The notes beneath the pieces were generated by a model. That model ran no database searches and was not told the origin of the DNA. It saw only the letters and a list, made by a program, of their open reading frames with translations. Position numbers and translations under genes: made by a program. A DNA stretch of 64,000 nucleotides, taken from NCBI GenBank assembly GCA_012523465.1, contig JAAYIK010000015.1:144695-208694 (forward strand). The letters are read 5' to 3'. Below are positions 49,847 to 60,763 of this stretch, one piece after another; position 1 is the first letter of the stretch; each line of letters starts with the position of its first letter. This DNA is from Lysobacteraceae bacterium. Lineage in GTDB: Bacteria > Pseudomonadota > Gammaproteobacteria > Nitrococcales > AK92.

Positions 49847-50896
49847 TCACACCACTCCGGCCCGCAGCAAGTCGTGCATGTTGAGGGCGCCAATCAGGCG
49901 GCCTTCGTCGTCCACCACCGGCAGCGCGTTGATCTTGTACTCTTCCATCATGCTCACCGCCTCCACAGCCAGCTGGCGCGGCCTGGCGGTGCGCCCGCCC
50001 GGAGTCATGACCTCGGCGACCACAGTGTTGTGGATGTCGACACCGCGATCGAGGCAGCGGCGCAGGTCACCGTCGGTGAACACGCCTTGCAGCTTGCCGT
50101 CGGGGGCGGTGACGGCGGTCATGCCCAGCCCCTTGGCGCTCATCTCCAGCAGCGCTTCGCGCAAGGGCACGTCCGGCGCGACCTGGGGGATGCGCTCGCC
50201 GGTGTGCATGATGTCCTCGATGCGCAGCAAAAGACGCCGGCCGAGCCGTCCGCCAGGGTGCGAGCGGGCGAAATCGTCGGCGGTGAAGCCGCGCGCCTCC
50301 AGCAGGGCGATGGCCAAGGCGTCGCCCATCGCCAGCGCCGCCGTGGTGCTGGCGGTCGGGGCCAGGCCCAGCGGGCAGGCCTCCTTGGCCACGCTGACGT
50401 CGATGTGCGCCGAGGCTGCCTGCGCCAGGGTGGATTTGGGGTTGCCGGTGAGGGCGATCAGCGGCACCTGCAGGCGCTTGATGAGGGGCAGGATGGTGAT
50501 CAGCTCGCTGGTCTCGCCGGAATTGGAGATGGCCAGGACCACGTCCTCGGGGGTGATCATGCCCAGGTCGCCGTGGCTGGCTTCGCCCGGATGCATGGAA
50601 AACGCCGGCGTGCCGGTGCTGGCCAGGGTGGCGGCGATCTTGCTGCCGATGTGGCCGGATTTGCCCATGCCGGTGACGACCACCCGGCCCCGGCAGTTGA
50701 GGATGTAGTGACAGGCGCGCACGAAGCTCTCGCCGATGCGGCTGCGCAGCGCCAGCACGGCCTCCGCTTCGGTCTCCAGGACGGCGAGCGCCAGCTGCTG
50801 CAGGCGGTCGTCGGTGATGCGGCTGGCCTTCAGGCCGCTGCTGCCGATGCCCGACAGGCCGCGGTCGTCGCGTCGCGCTTTTTCCTGTGCAGCCAA
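49847..50896 (-). CDS. kdsD: Arabinose-5-phosphate isomerase KdsD (349 aa)
   Basis: The enzyme converts ribulose-5-phosphate to arabinose-5-phosphate, the first committed step to KDO. The N-terminal SIS domain carries VVVTGMGKSGHIGSKIAATL, TPAFSMHPGEASHGDLGM and SNSGETSE. A CBS pair follows from about residue 225 (DIMHTGERIP, MTPGGRTARP). The TTG start has AGAGGA eight bases before it. The N-terminus is some 20 residues longer than E. coli KdsD. It heads the polycistron that runs to ptsH. Confidence 0.94.
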   Translation of the reverse strand: MAAQEKARRDDRGLSGIGSSGLKASRITDDRLQQLALAVLETEAEAVLALRSRIGESFVRACHYILNCRGRVVVTGMGKSGHIGSKIAATLASTGTPAFSMHPGEASHGDLGMITPEDVVLAISNSGETSELITILPLIKRLQVPLIALTGNPKSTLAQAASAHIDVSVAKEACPLGLAPTASTTAALAMGDALAIALLEARGFTADDFARSHPGGRLGRRLLLRIEDIMHTGERIPQVAPDVPLREALLEMSAKGLGMTAVTAPDGKLQGVFTDGDLRRCLDRGVDIHNTVVAEVMTPGGRTARPRQLAVEAVSMMEEYKINALPVVDDEGRLIGALNMHDLLRAGVV

Positions 50897-50953
50897 TGCG
50901 CAATCCTCTACAGTGATAGACTGATTCGAGTTCGGGGCGGTAAGTCTAGCAGT

Positions 50954-50982
50954 TTGACTCCCGCTGCGGCTTTCCGGATACT
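50954..50982 (+). promoter_or_regulatory. Candidate sigma-70 promoter of the mla operon
   Basis: TTGACT (50954-50959) and GATACT (50977-50982) are separated by exactly 17 bases, matching the consensus at five and four of six positions. It lies in the divergent gap between kdsD and mlaF and reads toward mlaF, with a leader of about 85 bases. Confidence 0.5.
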
Positions 50983-51072
50983 CGCGACACCTTACAACCT
51001 GTTCGCCATGCTGGCTGCGGCATGCTCCTCACGGTGCCGCAGACCCTCGTACCCGACACGCACACATATAAC

Positions 51073-51897
51073 ATGGATCCCGCGCGGCAAGCTTCGGACG
51101 TACTGATCGAGATTCGCGGCCTGCGTTTCTCGCGCGGTACGCGCATGATCTTCGACGGCGTCGACCTCGATATCTATCGGGGACAGGTCACCGCCATCAT
51201 GGGGCCCAGCGGCACGGGCAAGACCACCCTGCTGCGCCTGATTGGCGGCCAGCTGCGGCCCGACAGCGGCACTATTCGCGTCAACGGCGTCGACGTGCAC
51301 CAGCTGAGCCGCAGCGAGCTCTATAAGTTCCGGCGCAGCATCGGCATGCTGTTCCAGAGCGGGGCGCTGTTCACCGACCTCAGCGTGTTCGACAACGTCG
51401 CCTTCCCGCTGCGGGAGCACACCAAGTTGCCGGAAAGCCTGATCCGCACCCTGGTCCTGATGAAGCTGGAGGCCGTCGGCCTGCGCAACGCGCGCCACCT
51501 TATGCCGGCGCAGCTGTCCGGCGGCATGGCCAGGCGGGTGGCGCTGGCCCGCGCCATCGCGCTGGATCCGACCATGGTGATGTATGACGAGCCGTTCTCC
51601 GGCCAGGACCCGATCTCCATGGGCGTGCTGGTGCAGCTGATCCGCAAGCTCAACGACGCGCTGGGCTTGAGCAGCATCGTGGTGTCGCACGACGTGCAGG
51701 AGACGGCGGCCATCGCCGACCGCATTTGCCTGATCTCCGAAGGCAAGGTGGTCGAGGTGGGGACGCCGGAGGAGCTGTTCGCTTCCCGCTCGCCGTGGTC
51801 GCGGCAGTTCATGCATGCCATGCCCGACGGGCCGGTGCCGTTCCACTATCCGGGGCCGGATTTCCGCAACGATTTGCTTGCCGAGGTGAGCTCATGA
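51073..51897 (+). CDS. mlaF: Phospholipid ABC transporter ATP-binding protein MlaF (274 aa)
   Basis: This is the ATPase of the MlaFEDB complex that maintains outer-membrane lipid asymmetry. Walker A is GPSGTGKTT. The MLFQSGALFTDLSVFDNVAFPLREHT segment is diagnostic of MlaF. The signature is LSGGMARRVALARAIAL and the protein ends in DGPVPFHYPGPDF, as in E. coli. I start at the ATG at 51073; a 17-residue longer form from 51022 is possible. Neither has a clear ribosome site. Its stop overlaps mlaE. Confidence 0.95.
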   Translation: MDPARQASDVLIEIRGLRFSRGTRMIFDGVDLDIYRGQVTAIMGPSGTGKTTLLRLIGGQLRPDSGTIRVNGVDVHQLSRSELYKFRRSIGMLFQSGALFTDLSVFDNVAFPLREHTKLPESLIRTLVLMKLEAVGLRNARHLMPAQLSGGMARRVALARAIALDPTMVMYDEPFSGQDPISMGVLVQLIRKLNDALGLSSIVVSHDVQETAAIADRICLISEGKVVEVGTPEELFASRSPWSRQFMHAMPDGPVPFHYPGPDFRNDLLAEVSS

Positions 51898-52670
51898 TCG
51901 AGCGCTTGCGCGCCATCGGTGAGGCCGTCCTGACGACGTTGGCCCGCGTCGGCCGCGGCCATCTGTTCCTGCTGCAGGCCCTGGCCGGGGTTCCCAGCGC
52001 GCTGCGCCGGCCACGGCTCATCATCGATCAGCTGTACTCGGTCGGCGTGCTGTCGCTGATCATCATCATCGTTTCCGGGCTGTTCGTCGGCATGGTGCTG
52101 GGGCTGCAGGGCTATTACACCCTGGTCGACTTCGGCGCCGCCGAGCGGGTGGGGCAGCTGGTGGCGCTCTCCCTGGTGCGCGAGCTGGGGCCGGTGGTGA
52201 CCGCGCTGCTGTTCGCGGGCCGGGCCGGCTCGGCGCTGACCGCCGAGATCGGCCTAATGAAGGCGACCGAGCAGCTTTCCAGCATGGAGATGATGGCGGT
52301 GGATCCGCAGAAGCGGGTGATCGCGCCGCGCCTCGTGGCCGGTTTCCTGGCGGTGCCGGTTCTGGCGCTGATCTTCAGCTTCTTCGGCGTCATGGGCGGC
52401 CACTTGGTGGCGGTCGAGATGGTCGGCATCGATGCCGGCGCCTATTGGGCGCAAATGCAGGCCAACGTCAGCTTCGTCGATGACGTGTACAATGGAATCC
52501 TGAAAAGCATCGTCTTCGGTTTCGTCGCCACCTGGATAGCGCTGTTCGAGGGCTATGATTCCGTGCCCACGACGGAGGGGGTCAGCCGCGCGACGACCAG
52601 GACCGTCGTCCATACCTCCCTGGCCGTGCTGGGCCTGGACTTCGTACTGACCGCGTTGATGTTCAATTAA
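51894..52670 (+). CDS. mlaE: Phospholipid ABC transporter permease MlaE (258 aa)
   Basis: This is the inner-membrane permease of the Mla lipid transporter. It has an amphipathic N-terminal helix and about five transmembrane helices, with conserved IIIIVSGLFVGMVLGLQGYY, LVRELGPVVTALLFAGRAGSA and the cytoplasmic EMMAVDPQKRVIAPR coupling segment. The ATG overlaps the mlaF stop (ATGA) with GAGGTGAG upstream. The length is standard. Confidence 0.95.
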   Translation: MIERLRAIGEAVLTTLARVGRGHLFLLQALAGVPSALRRPRLIIDQLYSVGVLSLIIIIVSGLFVGMVLGLQGYYTLVDFGAAERVGQLVALSLVRELGPVVTALLFAGRAGSALTAEIGLMKATEQLSSMEMMAVDPQKRVIAPRLVAGFLAVPVLALIFSFFGVMGGHLVAVEMVGIDAGAYWAQMQANVSFVDDVYNGILKSIVFGFVATWIALFEGYDSVPTTEGVSRATTRTVVHTSLAVLGLDFVLTALMFN

Positions 52671-52683
52671 GGAAGCGAGCGCC

Positions 52684-53148
52684 ATGCAGAGCTCCCGACT
52701 GATCGAAATCTGGGTTGGCCTGTTTGCCGTGCTGGGCCTGGTGGCCCTGTTCGTGCTGTCGATGCGGGTGAGCAACCTCAGCGATTTCAACGAGCCGGAC
52801 GGCTATCCTCTGACCGCCTATTTCCAGAACATCGGCGGGCTTAAGGTGAAGGCGCCGGTCACGGTGGCGGGAGTGCGCATCGGGCGGGTGACCGCGATCG
52901 AGCTTGATCCGGACAGCTTCAGCGCCAAGGTCACGCTGATGATTCGGCCCGAGTTCAATCAGCTGCCCGAGGACACCAGCGCCGCCATCCTGACCTCGGG
53001 CCTGCTGGGCGAGCAGTACATCGGCCTGGAGCCGGGCGGTAGCGACGAATATCTCAAGCCCGGCCAGCGCATCGAATACACCCAGTCGGCGCTTGTCCTG
53101 GAGAACATCATCGGTCAGTTCCTGTACAACATGGCTGCGGGCGACTAG
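52684..53148 (+). CDS. mlaD: Mla MCE-domain lipid-binding protein MlaD (154 aa)
   Basis: The protein forms a hexameric MCE ring anchored by one N-terminal helix (about residues 8-27) facing the periplasm. The MCE core is clear from YFQNIGGLKVKAPVTVAGVRIGRV to LLGEQYIGLEPGG. It is a short MlaD of about 150 residues, without the longer tail seen in some lineages. An AAGGAAG site precedes the ATG. It follows mlaE by 13 bases. Confidence 0.95.
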   Translation: MQSSRLIEIWVGLFAVLGLVALFVLSMRVSNLSDFNEPDGYPLTAYFQNIGGLKVKAPVTVAGVRIGRVTAIELDPDSFSAKVTLMIRPEFNQLPEDTSAAILTSGLLGEQYIGLEPGGSDEYLKPGQRIEYTQSALVLENIIGQFLYNMAAGD

Positions 53149-53191
53149 GCACGGAGGCTGGCTGGCGCGTCGTGACGAGTAAGGAGGCAAG

Positions 53192-53791
53192 ATGAGACGG
53201 TTGATTGCCATTCTGGCCCTTGGCCTCGGTCTGGTTGCTGGGAGCGCGCTGGCCGGCGCGCCGGAGGCGCTGGTCCGCGAGACCACGGAAAAGGTGCTGC
53301 AGACCCTGGAGCAGAACAAGGAGCTGCTGCAGAAGGAGCCCGAGGCGGTGCAGGGGCTGGTCAGCGAGCTGGTCCTGCCGCACTTCGACTTCGAGCTGAT
53401 GAGCCGGCTGGTGCTGGCGCGCAACTGGCGCGAAGCCAGCCCGGAACAGCGGCAGCGCTTCGTGGAGGAGTTCCGCCAGCTGCTGATCCGCACCTATGGC
53501 ACCTCGCTGCAGCAGTACTCCGGCCAGAAGGTCGAGTTCCTGCCCTCCAAGCCCGATCCAGATCCCAAGCGTGCCCTTGTCCGCACCCAGATCCTGCAAA
53601 GCGACGGCCCGCCGATACCGGTGGACTATCGACTGCGGGAAACCGAGGAAGGCTGGAAGGTTTTCGATGTGACGATAGAAGGCATCAGCCTGGTGCAGAA
53701 TTACCGCACCTCGTTTGCGAGCGAGATCAGCAAGGACGGCCTGGACGCGCTGATCGAGCGCCTCCGCCAGCGCAACAGCAGGTCGGGGTAA
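53192..53791 (+). CDS. mlaC: Periplasmic phospholipid carrier MlaC (199 aa)
   Basis: This periplasmic shuttle moves phospholipids between MlaA-OmpC and the MlaFEDB complex. A cleavable signal peptide of about 22 residues ends near SALAGAP. The mature helical protein contains LVSELVLPHFDFELMSRLVLARNWR and the QILQSDGPPIPVDYRLRE strands typical of the family. An AAGGAGG site sits just before the ATG. Confidence 0.94.
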   Translation: MRRLIAILALGLGLVAGSALAGAPEALVRETTEKVLQTLEQNKELLQKEPEAVQGLVSELVLPHFDFELMSRLVLARNWREASPEQRQRFVEEFRQLLIRTYGTSLQQYSGQKVEFLPSKPDPDPKRALVRTQILQSDGPPIPVDYRLRETEEGWKVFDVTIEGISLVQNYRTSFASEISKDGLDALIERLRQRNSRSG

Positions 53792-53793
53792 GC

Positions 53794-54126
53794 ATGAGTG
53801 AACCGCGTCTGGAAGCCGGCGAGCCCGGTCTGTTCCGCCTCTCCGGCGAGCTGACCTTCGACACCGTGCCGGAGCTGCTCAAGGAGGGGGCGCGGCTGCT
53901 GGCCGGCGCGGCCGAGTTGCGGATCGATCTGTCCGGCGTGCGGCGGGCCGACAGCGCGGGTCTGGCGCTGCTGGCGGAATGGCTGCGCGAAGCCGGCCAG
54001 CGCCGGCTGACGCTGCGCTATCTCAACGTGCCGGCCCAGCTGCATAACCTGGCGCGCGTGAGCGGTCTCGATCAGGTGCTGCCTTTCGAGTCCGCATGGC
54101 CGGAAGCGGAGGAACCAACGACATGA
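53794..54126 (+). CDS. mlaB: STAS-domain protein MlaB (110 aa)
   Basis: This cytoplasmic STAS-fold subunit stabilises and activates MlaF. The family loop RRADSAGLALL carries the conserved serine. It starts two bases after mlaC and its stop overlaps ibaG. Sequence conservation in MlaB is low, so the call rests on fold pattern plus position. Confidence 0.9.
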   Translation: MSEPRLEAGEPGLFRLSGELTFDTVPELLKEGARLLAGAAELRIDLSGVRRADSAGLALLAEWLREAGQRRLTLRYLNVPAQLHNLARVSGLDQVLPFESAWPEAEEPTT

Positions 54127-54368
54127 TGGATGCACAACAGATCAAAACCTGGATCGAGGAGGGCCTGCCGGATGCGACCGTGGAGGTGGTCGGCGACGGC
54201 TACCATTTCCAGGCCCTGATCGTCAGTCCCAGCTTCGAGGGCAAGTCCCTGCTCGAGCGCCAGCGCATGGTCAAGACGCTGCTGCAGGAGCATTTCGACT
54301 CCGGTGCGCTGCACGCGCTGTCGATGCGCACGCTGACTCCGGAGCAGTGGGAGCGGGAAAGAAGCTGA
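54123..54368 (+). CDS. ibaG: BolA-family protein IbaG (81 aa)
   Basis: This small BolA-like protein binds monothiol glutaredoxin and iron-sulfur clusters in other bacteria and responds to acid stress. The BolA pattern includes DGYHFQALIVSPSFEGKSLLERQRMV. It lies between mlaB and murA as in E. coli (yrbA). GGAGGA is eight bases upstream of tandem ATG codons that overlap the mlaB stop. Confidence 0.93.
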   Translation: MMDAQQIKTWIEEGLPDATVEVVGDGYHFQALIVSPSFEGKSLLERQRMVKTLLQEHFDSGALHALSMRTLTPEQWERERS

Positions 54369-56275
<1,907 letters not shown>

Positions 56276-56416
56276 GCCGAGCGGGCGCTGCGGCCGCCCT
56301 GCCGGCAGCAGGCCTGAACGGGCTGTAAACCGGGCGCCCGAATTGCGCTAGAATCAGCGGCTCGGGCAGCGGCCCGCGTTTCCTCGAAGTCTATTTCCTG
56401 TCCGGATGTCAGCGCC

Positions 56417-57727
56417 ATGCTCAATATCAGACGCCTTGCCACCACCCAACCCGATTTCTGGCCCCAGTTGCGCGAGCTGGTGTATTGGGAGCAGGGGGCC
56501 GAAGCCAAGGTCGAAGCGGTGGTGGCGGACATTCTGGCGGCGGTGAAGGCCCGCGGTGACGCGGCGCTGCTGGAGTACACGGCCCGCTTCGATCAGTTGC
56601 AGGTCGATTCCGCGCAGGCGCTGGAGCTGCCGCCGGCTGAGCTGGACGCCGCGCTCGACAGCCTGCCCGCCGAGCAGCGCAAGGCGCTGGAGGTGGCGGC
56701 CGAGCGGATCCGGCGCTACGCCGAGCGGCAGAAGCTGCAGTCCTGGTCCTACACCGAGGGCGACGGCACCGTGCTGGGCCAGCAGGTCACGCCGCTGGAC
56801 CGGGTCGGTGTCTACGTTCCGGGCGGCAAGGCGGCCTATCCCTCCTCGGTGCTGATGAACATCGTGCCGGCCAAGGTGGCGGGGGTGCCCGAGGTCATCA
56901 TGGTCACGCCCACGCCGGCCGGGGAGCGCAACCCCATGGTGCTGGCGGCGGCCCGCATCGCCGGCGGCGACCGGGTGTTCACCATCGGCGGCGCCCAGGC
57001 CGTGGCCGCGCTGGCCTTCGGCACCGAGACCATTCCCGCGGTGGACAAGATCGTCGGCCCAGGCAACGCCTACGTGGCCGCGGCCAAGCGCATGGTGTTC
57101 GGCGTGGTCGGCATCGACATGATCGCCGGTCCGTCCGAGATCCTGGTGATCTGCGACGGCAGGACCAACCCGGACTGGATCGCCATGGACCTGTTCTCGC
57201 AGGCCGAGCACGACGAGGAGGCCAAGGCCTGGCTGATTTCCCCCGATGCGGCCTTCCTCGACCAGGTTCTGGCGTCGATGAACAAGCTGCTGCCGGAGCT
57301 GGAGCGGCGCGACATCATCCAGGCGTCGATGAATGCCAACGGCGCGCTGATCCACGTCGCCGATCTGGCCGAAGCGGCCGAGGTCGCTAACGTGATAGCG
57401 CCCGAGCACTTGGAGCTGTCCGTGGCCGAGCCGGAGGCGCTGCTGCCGTTGCTGCGCCATGCCGGTGCCATTTTCCTCGGCCGCTACACGTCCGAGGCGC
57501 TGGGTGACTACTGCGCCGGTCCCAACCACGTCCTGCCGACTTCGACCACGGCGCGCTTCGCCTCGCCGCTGGGCGTGTACGACTTCCAGAAACGCACCAG
57601 CATCATCAATTGCTCGCCGAGCGCGGCCGTCATGCTGGGCCGTGTCGCCAGCGTGCTGGCCCGCGGCGAAGGGCTGACCGCGCACGCCCGCTCGGCCGAG
57701 TACCGGCTGGAGCCGGAGAACGGCTGA
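56417..57727 (+). CDS. hisD: Histidinol dehydrogenase HisD (436 aa)
   Basis: This zinc enzyme catalyses the last two oxidations to histidine. Visible family blocks are [42 protein letters not shown], the catalytic QAEHDEEA and [14 protein letters not shown]. The length is normal. It follows hisG after a 141-base gap that contains a TAGAAT box near 56351 without a good -35. In Pseudomonas hisC comes next; here a convergent protease gene does. Confidence 0.96.
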   Translation: MLNIRRLATTQPDFWPQLRELVYWEQGAEAKVEAVVADILAAVKARGDAALLEYTARFDQLQVDSAQALELPPAELDAALDSLPAEQRKALEVAAERIRRYAERQKLQSWSYTEGDGTVLGQQVTPLDRVGVYVPGGKAAYPSSVLMNIVPAKVAGVPEVIMVTPTPAGERNPMVLAAARIAGGDRVFTIGGAQAVAALAFGTETIPAVDKIVGPGNAYVAAAKRMVFGVVGIDMIAGPSEILVICDGRTNPDWIAMDLFSQAEHDEEAKAWLISPDAAFLDQVLASMNKLLPELERRDIIQASMNANGALIHVADLAEAAEVANVIAPEHLELSVAEPEALLPLLRHAGAIFLGRYTSEALGDYCAGPNHVLPTSTTARFASPLGVYDFQKRTSIINCSPSAAVMLGRVASVLARGEGLTAHARSAEYRLEPENG

Positions 57728-57742
57728 GGCGGGAGCAGGCCA

Positions 57743-57759
57743 CGCGCCGTGCTGGCGCG
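57743..57759. terminator. Weak hairpin between convergent hisD and degS-like genes
   Basis: CGCGCC and GGCGCG pair around a 5-base loop in the 45-base spacer between two convergent stops. There is no T-run, so the terminator call rests on position. Confidence 0.3.
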
Positions 57760-57772
57760 GCAGGGTGCTGGG

Positions 57773-58927
57773 TCAGCGCACTGTCGGCCGCTCGGCGACG
57801 ATGGCTTCGGTCTGGAACGGGCGGCCCTGGCGGATGCCGTCGATCCGCAGGCGCTCGCCGGGCTTGTGCTGGGTGATCAGCCGCAGCAGTGACTGCGAGT
57901 CGCGCACCGGCTCATCATTGAGACGCAGCACGATGTCGCCCGGACGCAGGCCGGCGCGATCGGCCGGGCCATTGCGCAGCACCCCGGCGATGATGACCCC
58001 TTCGGTGCTGGACAGGCCGAACGATTCGGCCAGCTCCGGCGTGATCATCTGCGCCTCGATTCCCAGCCAGCCGCGGATGACCCGGCCGTGCTGGATGATG
58101 TCGGCCAGGACCTGCTCGGCGAGCTGGACCGGGATGGCGAAGCCGATGCCCATGGAGCCGCCGCTGCGACTGTAAATGGCAGTGTTGATGCCGATCAGGT
58201 CGCCATGCGCTGTGATCAGCGCGCCGCCGGAGTTGCCGGGGTTGATGGCGGCGGCGGTCTGGATGAAGTCCTCGAAGGTGGACAGCCCCAGCTGGGTGCG
58301 CCCCGTGGCGCTGATGATGCCCTGGGTGACGGTCTGACCGACCCCGAAGGGGTTGCCGATGGCCAGCACCACATCACCCACCCTGGCCGCGCTGGAGTCG
58401 CCCACGGTGGCGACCGGCAGGTCCGGCAGATCGATGCGCAGCACCGCCAGATCGGTTTCCGGGTCGGCGCCCACCAGCACGGCTTTGGTGAAGCGGCCGT
58501 CGTTCAGCGCCACCTGAATCTCGTCGGCGCCGTCGATGACGTGGTTGTTGGTCAGCACGTAGCCCTGCGGGCTGACGATGACGCCGGAGCCGAGGCTGGT
58601 TTCCACCCGCTGGCTGGCGTCCGGCAGCAGGTCGCCGAAGAAGTGGCGGAAGAACGGGTCATTCAGCAGCGGGCTGCTGCGTCCCGCCACGCGCTTGCTG
58701 GTGAAGATGTTGACGACGGCGGGCGCGGCCTTGTTGACGGCGGCGGCGTAGGATACCGGGTCATGGCCGAGCGCGTCTGCTGGCAGCGGCTCGGCACGGC
58801 GCAGTTCGACCACCGGCCGCGGCGACTCCTGCGTCCGCAGCAGGTCGGGCATGAAAGTGACGACGGCCACGGCGACTGCCGCGCCGACGAGGACGTAGCT
58901 TAAAACGAAGCGCAGCAAGCGTGGCAT
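57773..58927 (-). CDS. degS: DegS/AlgW-type periplasmic serine protease (384 aa)
   Basis: This is a membrane-anchored HtrA-family protease with one N-terminal helix (about residues 7-25), a trypsin-like domain and a single PDZ domain (about 280-375). The triad is H129 in TNNHVID, D159 in TDLAVL and S233 in NPGNSGGAL. A single PDZ plus a membrane anchor identifies the DegS/AlgW group, which senses misfolded outer-membrane proteins and cleaves the anti-sigma factor RseA/MucA. Position after hisD matches Pseudomonas algW. The ATG at 58927 has AAGG upstream at long spacing. Confidence 0.92.
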   Translation of the reverse strand: MPRLLRFVLSYVLVGAAVAVAVVTFMPDLLRTQESPRPVVELRRAEPLPADALGHDPVSYAAAVNKAAPAVVNIFTSKRVAGRSSPLLNDPFFRHFFGDLLPDASQRVETSLGSGVIVSPQGYVLTNNHVIDGADEIQVALNDGRFTKAVLVGADPETDLAVLRIDLPDLPVATVGDSSAARVGDVVLAIGNPFGVGQTVTQGIISATGRTQLGLSTFEDFIQTAAAINPGNSGGALITAHGDLIGINTAIYSRSGGSMGIGFAIPVQLAEQVLADIIQHGRVIRGWLGIEAQMITPELAESFGLSSTEGVIIAGVLRNGPADRAGLRPGDIVLRLNDEPVRDSQSLLRLITQHKPGERLRIDGIRQGRPFQTEAIVAERPTVR

Positions 58928-59094
58928 GCGGTCGTTTACCTTATGATTGCTGGTGCGGTACGCCGTCGGCGTTCGGAATGGTTGGCATTGTATAAGAAGA
59001 TGCCGGCCTGCGCCCACATTGCACCGATGGCGAAGAGGGGGTTTCAGCGCGCGCGCTAGCGGCGCTGAGGCAATGCGCGAAAGGGAGTGGCGAA

Positions 59095-59850
59095 TTGGTC
59101 AAACTGCATGAACTGACGGCCTATGTCGACCAGCTGCTGCGCAGCAGGGAGATCTCCGACTACTGCCCCAACGGCCTGCAGGTCGAGGGGCGAGCCGAGG
59201 TTCGCAAGATCGTCAGTGGCGTGACTGCCAGCCTCGCTTTGCTGGAGGCGGCGGCCGCCGCTGGCGCCGATCTGATCCTTGTGCATCATGGCTACTTCTG
59301 GAAAGGGGAGCCGCCGGCCGTCGTCGGCATGAAGGCGTGCCGCCTGCGCCTCCTGCTGCGCGAGGACATCAGCCTGCTCGCCTACCATCTGCCGCTGGAC
59401 GTGCACCCGGAGCTGGGCAACAACGCCCAGCTGGGCAAGCACCTGGGGCTGGAGATCGAGGACAGCATCGACGGTGGCCCGGCGCCGCTGATCTGGCGCG
59501 GCCGCCTGCCCGAGCCGCTGCCGGCGGCCGAGTTCGGCGCGCGTCTGGGCGAGGTGCTGCAGCGCGCGCCGCTGCATGTGCCGGCCGGACCGGCAGAGAT
59601 CCGCACCGTCGCCTGGTGCAGCGGCGCCGGTCAGCGCTTCATTGAGCAGGCGGCAGCCGCCGGCGTGGATGCCTTCTTCAGTGGCGAGATCTCCGAGCCG
59701 ACCACGCACATCGCGCGGGAGTGCGGGCTGCATTACTTCGCGGCCGGCCACCACGCGACCGAGCGTTTCGGCGTGCAGGCCTTGGGTGAGCATTTGGCCG
59801 AGCGGTTCGGTCTGAGCCACCAGTTCATCGATATCGACAATCCCGCCTGA
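59095..59850 (+). CDS. Nif3-family dinuclear metal-centre protein, YbgI-like (251 aa)
   Basis: This is a toroidal metal-binding protein of the NIF3/YbgI/DUF34 family; its cellular role is not firmly established. Metal-ligand segments are visible: ILVHHGYFW, YHLPLDVHPELGNNAQLG and, near the end, GHHATERFGVQAL. The start is a TTG with GGGAGTGG seven bases upstream and matches the usual VKLHELTAYVDQLL beginning. It is divergent from the degS-like gene and upstream of petABC, an order also known from Pseudomonas. Confidence 0.9.
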   Translation: MVKLHELTAYVDQLLRSREISDYCPNGLQVEGRAEVRKIVSGVTASLALLEAAAAAGADLILVHHGYFWKGEPPAVVGMKACRLRLLLREDISLLAYHLPLDVHPELGNNAQLGKHLGLEIEDSIDGGPAPLIWRGRLPEPLPAAEFGARLGEVLQRAPLHVPAGPAEIRTVAWCSGAGQRFIEQAAAAGVDAFFSGEISEPTTHIARECGLHYFAAGHHATERFGVQALGEHLAERFGLSHQFIDIDNPA

Positions 59851-60166
59851 GGCAGGGCGCCGGTTTCGGCGGCTGGAGGGACCGGCCAGCGCGCTTGGCT
59901 GGCTGCCCGAGGCGCGGCGAAGGTCGGCGCCGCCGGTTCTTGCCCGGGCTGCACGCTGGTGCCGGACAGGCGGGTGGCGTAGGCTAGAAATGGCCGTGGA
60001 ATGCGGTTTCCCGGCGTTTGGCTTGACCTGTGGGGGCCGATATACCATCCTTATGCGCCGTGCTATAGGGGGCTTCAGTCCATCCTCCGGTCAAAGATCG
60101 GCGCCGTTCCGGTCCGGTCTGTCCCTTCAGGCACCATCACACCAAACAGCTCTTGGGGGCTCGTGA
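59851..60166 (+). other. Intergenic region before petABC
   Basis: The 316-base gap contains no supported coding frame. A good promoter candidate at 60018-60046 lies about 120 bases before petA. No terminator with a T-run is seen after the Nif3-family gene. Confidence 0.4.
60018..60046 (+). promoter_or_regulatory. Candidate sigma-70 promoter of petABC
   Basis: TTGGCT (60018-60023) and TATACC (60041-60046) are separated by 17 bases, four of six matches each. The implied leader before petA is about 115 bases. Confidence 0.45.
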
Positions 60167-60763
60167 ATGAATCAAGATGGCGTGGATAAGGGCAGGCGTC
60201 GCTTCCTGACTGCCACCACGGCTGTGGTCGGCGGAATCGGGGCCGTTTATACGGCGGTGCCTTTCCTGGCTTCCTGGAAACCGAGTGCGAAAGCTCAAGC
60301 AGCCGGCGCGCCGGTCTCTGTCGACATCAGCCAGCTCGAACCTGGCCAGCGCATCACGACAGAATGGCGAGGCCGTCCCGTTTGGATCGTCCGGCGTACG
60401 CAGGAGATGCTGGCCAACCTGAAGAAGCTCGAATCGCAGCTGGCCGATCCGAACTCCAGCATGCCCCAGCAGCCCGCGTACGCCCAGAACGAATATCGTT
60501 CGATCAAGCCGGAGTACCTGGTAGTCATCGGCATTTGTACGCACCTCGGCTGCTCGCCGCTGTACCGGCCGGAAGTCGGCGCGGCCGACCTGGGCGGCGA
60601 CTCCTGGCTCGGCGGCTTCTTCTGCCCCTGTCACGGTTCCAAGTTCGACTTGGCGGGCCGGGTCTATGCGGGCGTGCCGGCGCCGACCAACCTGGTCGTG
60701 CCGCCGTACCATTTTGCCGACGATAACACCATCGTGGTTGGCGAGGACGAGGGGGCGGCCTAA
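60167..60763 (+). CDS. petA: Ubiquinol-cytochrome c reductase Rieske iron-sulfur subunit (198 aa)
   Basis: This is the Rieske subunit of cytochrome bc1. The 2Fe-2S ligands are C124/H126 in CTHLGC and C153/H156 in CPCHGS; the second cysteine of each motif (C129, C155) forms the stabilising disulfide. A twin-arginine signal-anchor (KGRRRFLTATTAVVGG) lies at the N-terminus, followed by a transmembrane helix to about residue 36. The protein is exported folded and stays anchored. Its stop overlaps the petB start (TAATG). Confidence 0.97.
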   Translation: MNQDGVDKGRRRFLTATTAVVGGIGAVYTAVPFLASWKPSAKAQAAGAPVSVDISQLEPGQRITTEWRGRPVWIVRRTQEMLANLKKLESQLADPNSSMPQQPAYAQNEYRSIKPEYLVVIGICTHLGCSPLYRPEVGAADLGGDSWLGGFFCPCHGSKFDLAGRVYAGVPAPTNLVVPPYHFADDNTIVVGEDEGAA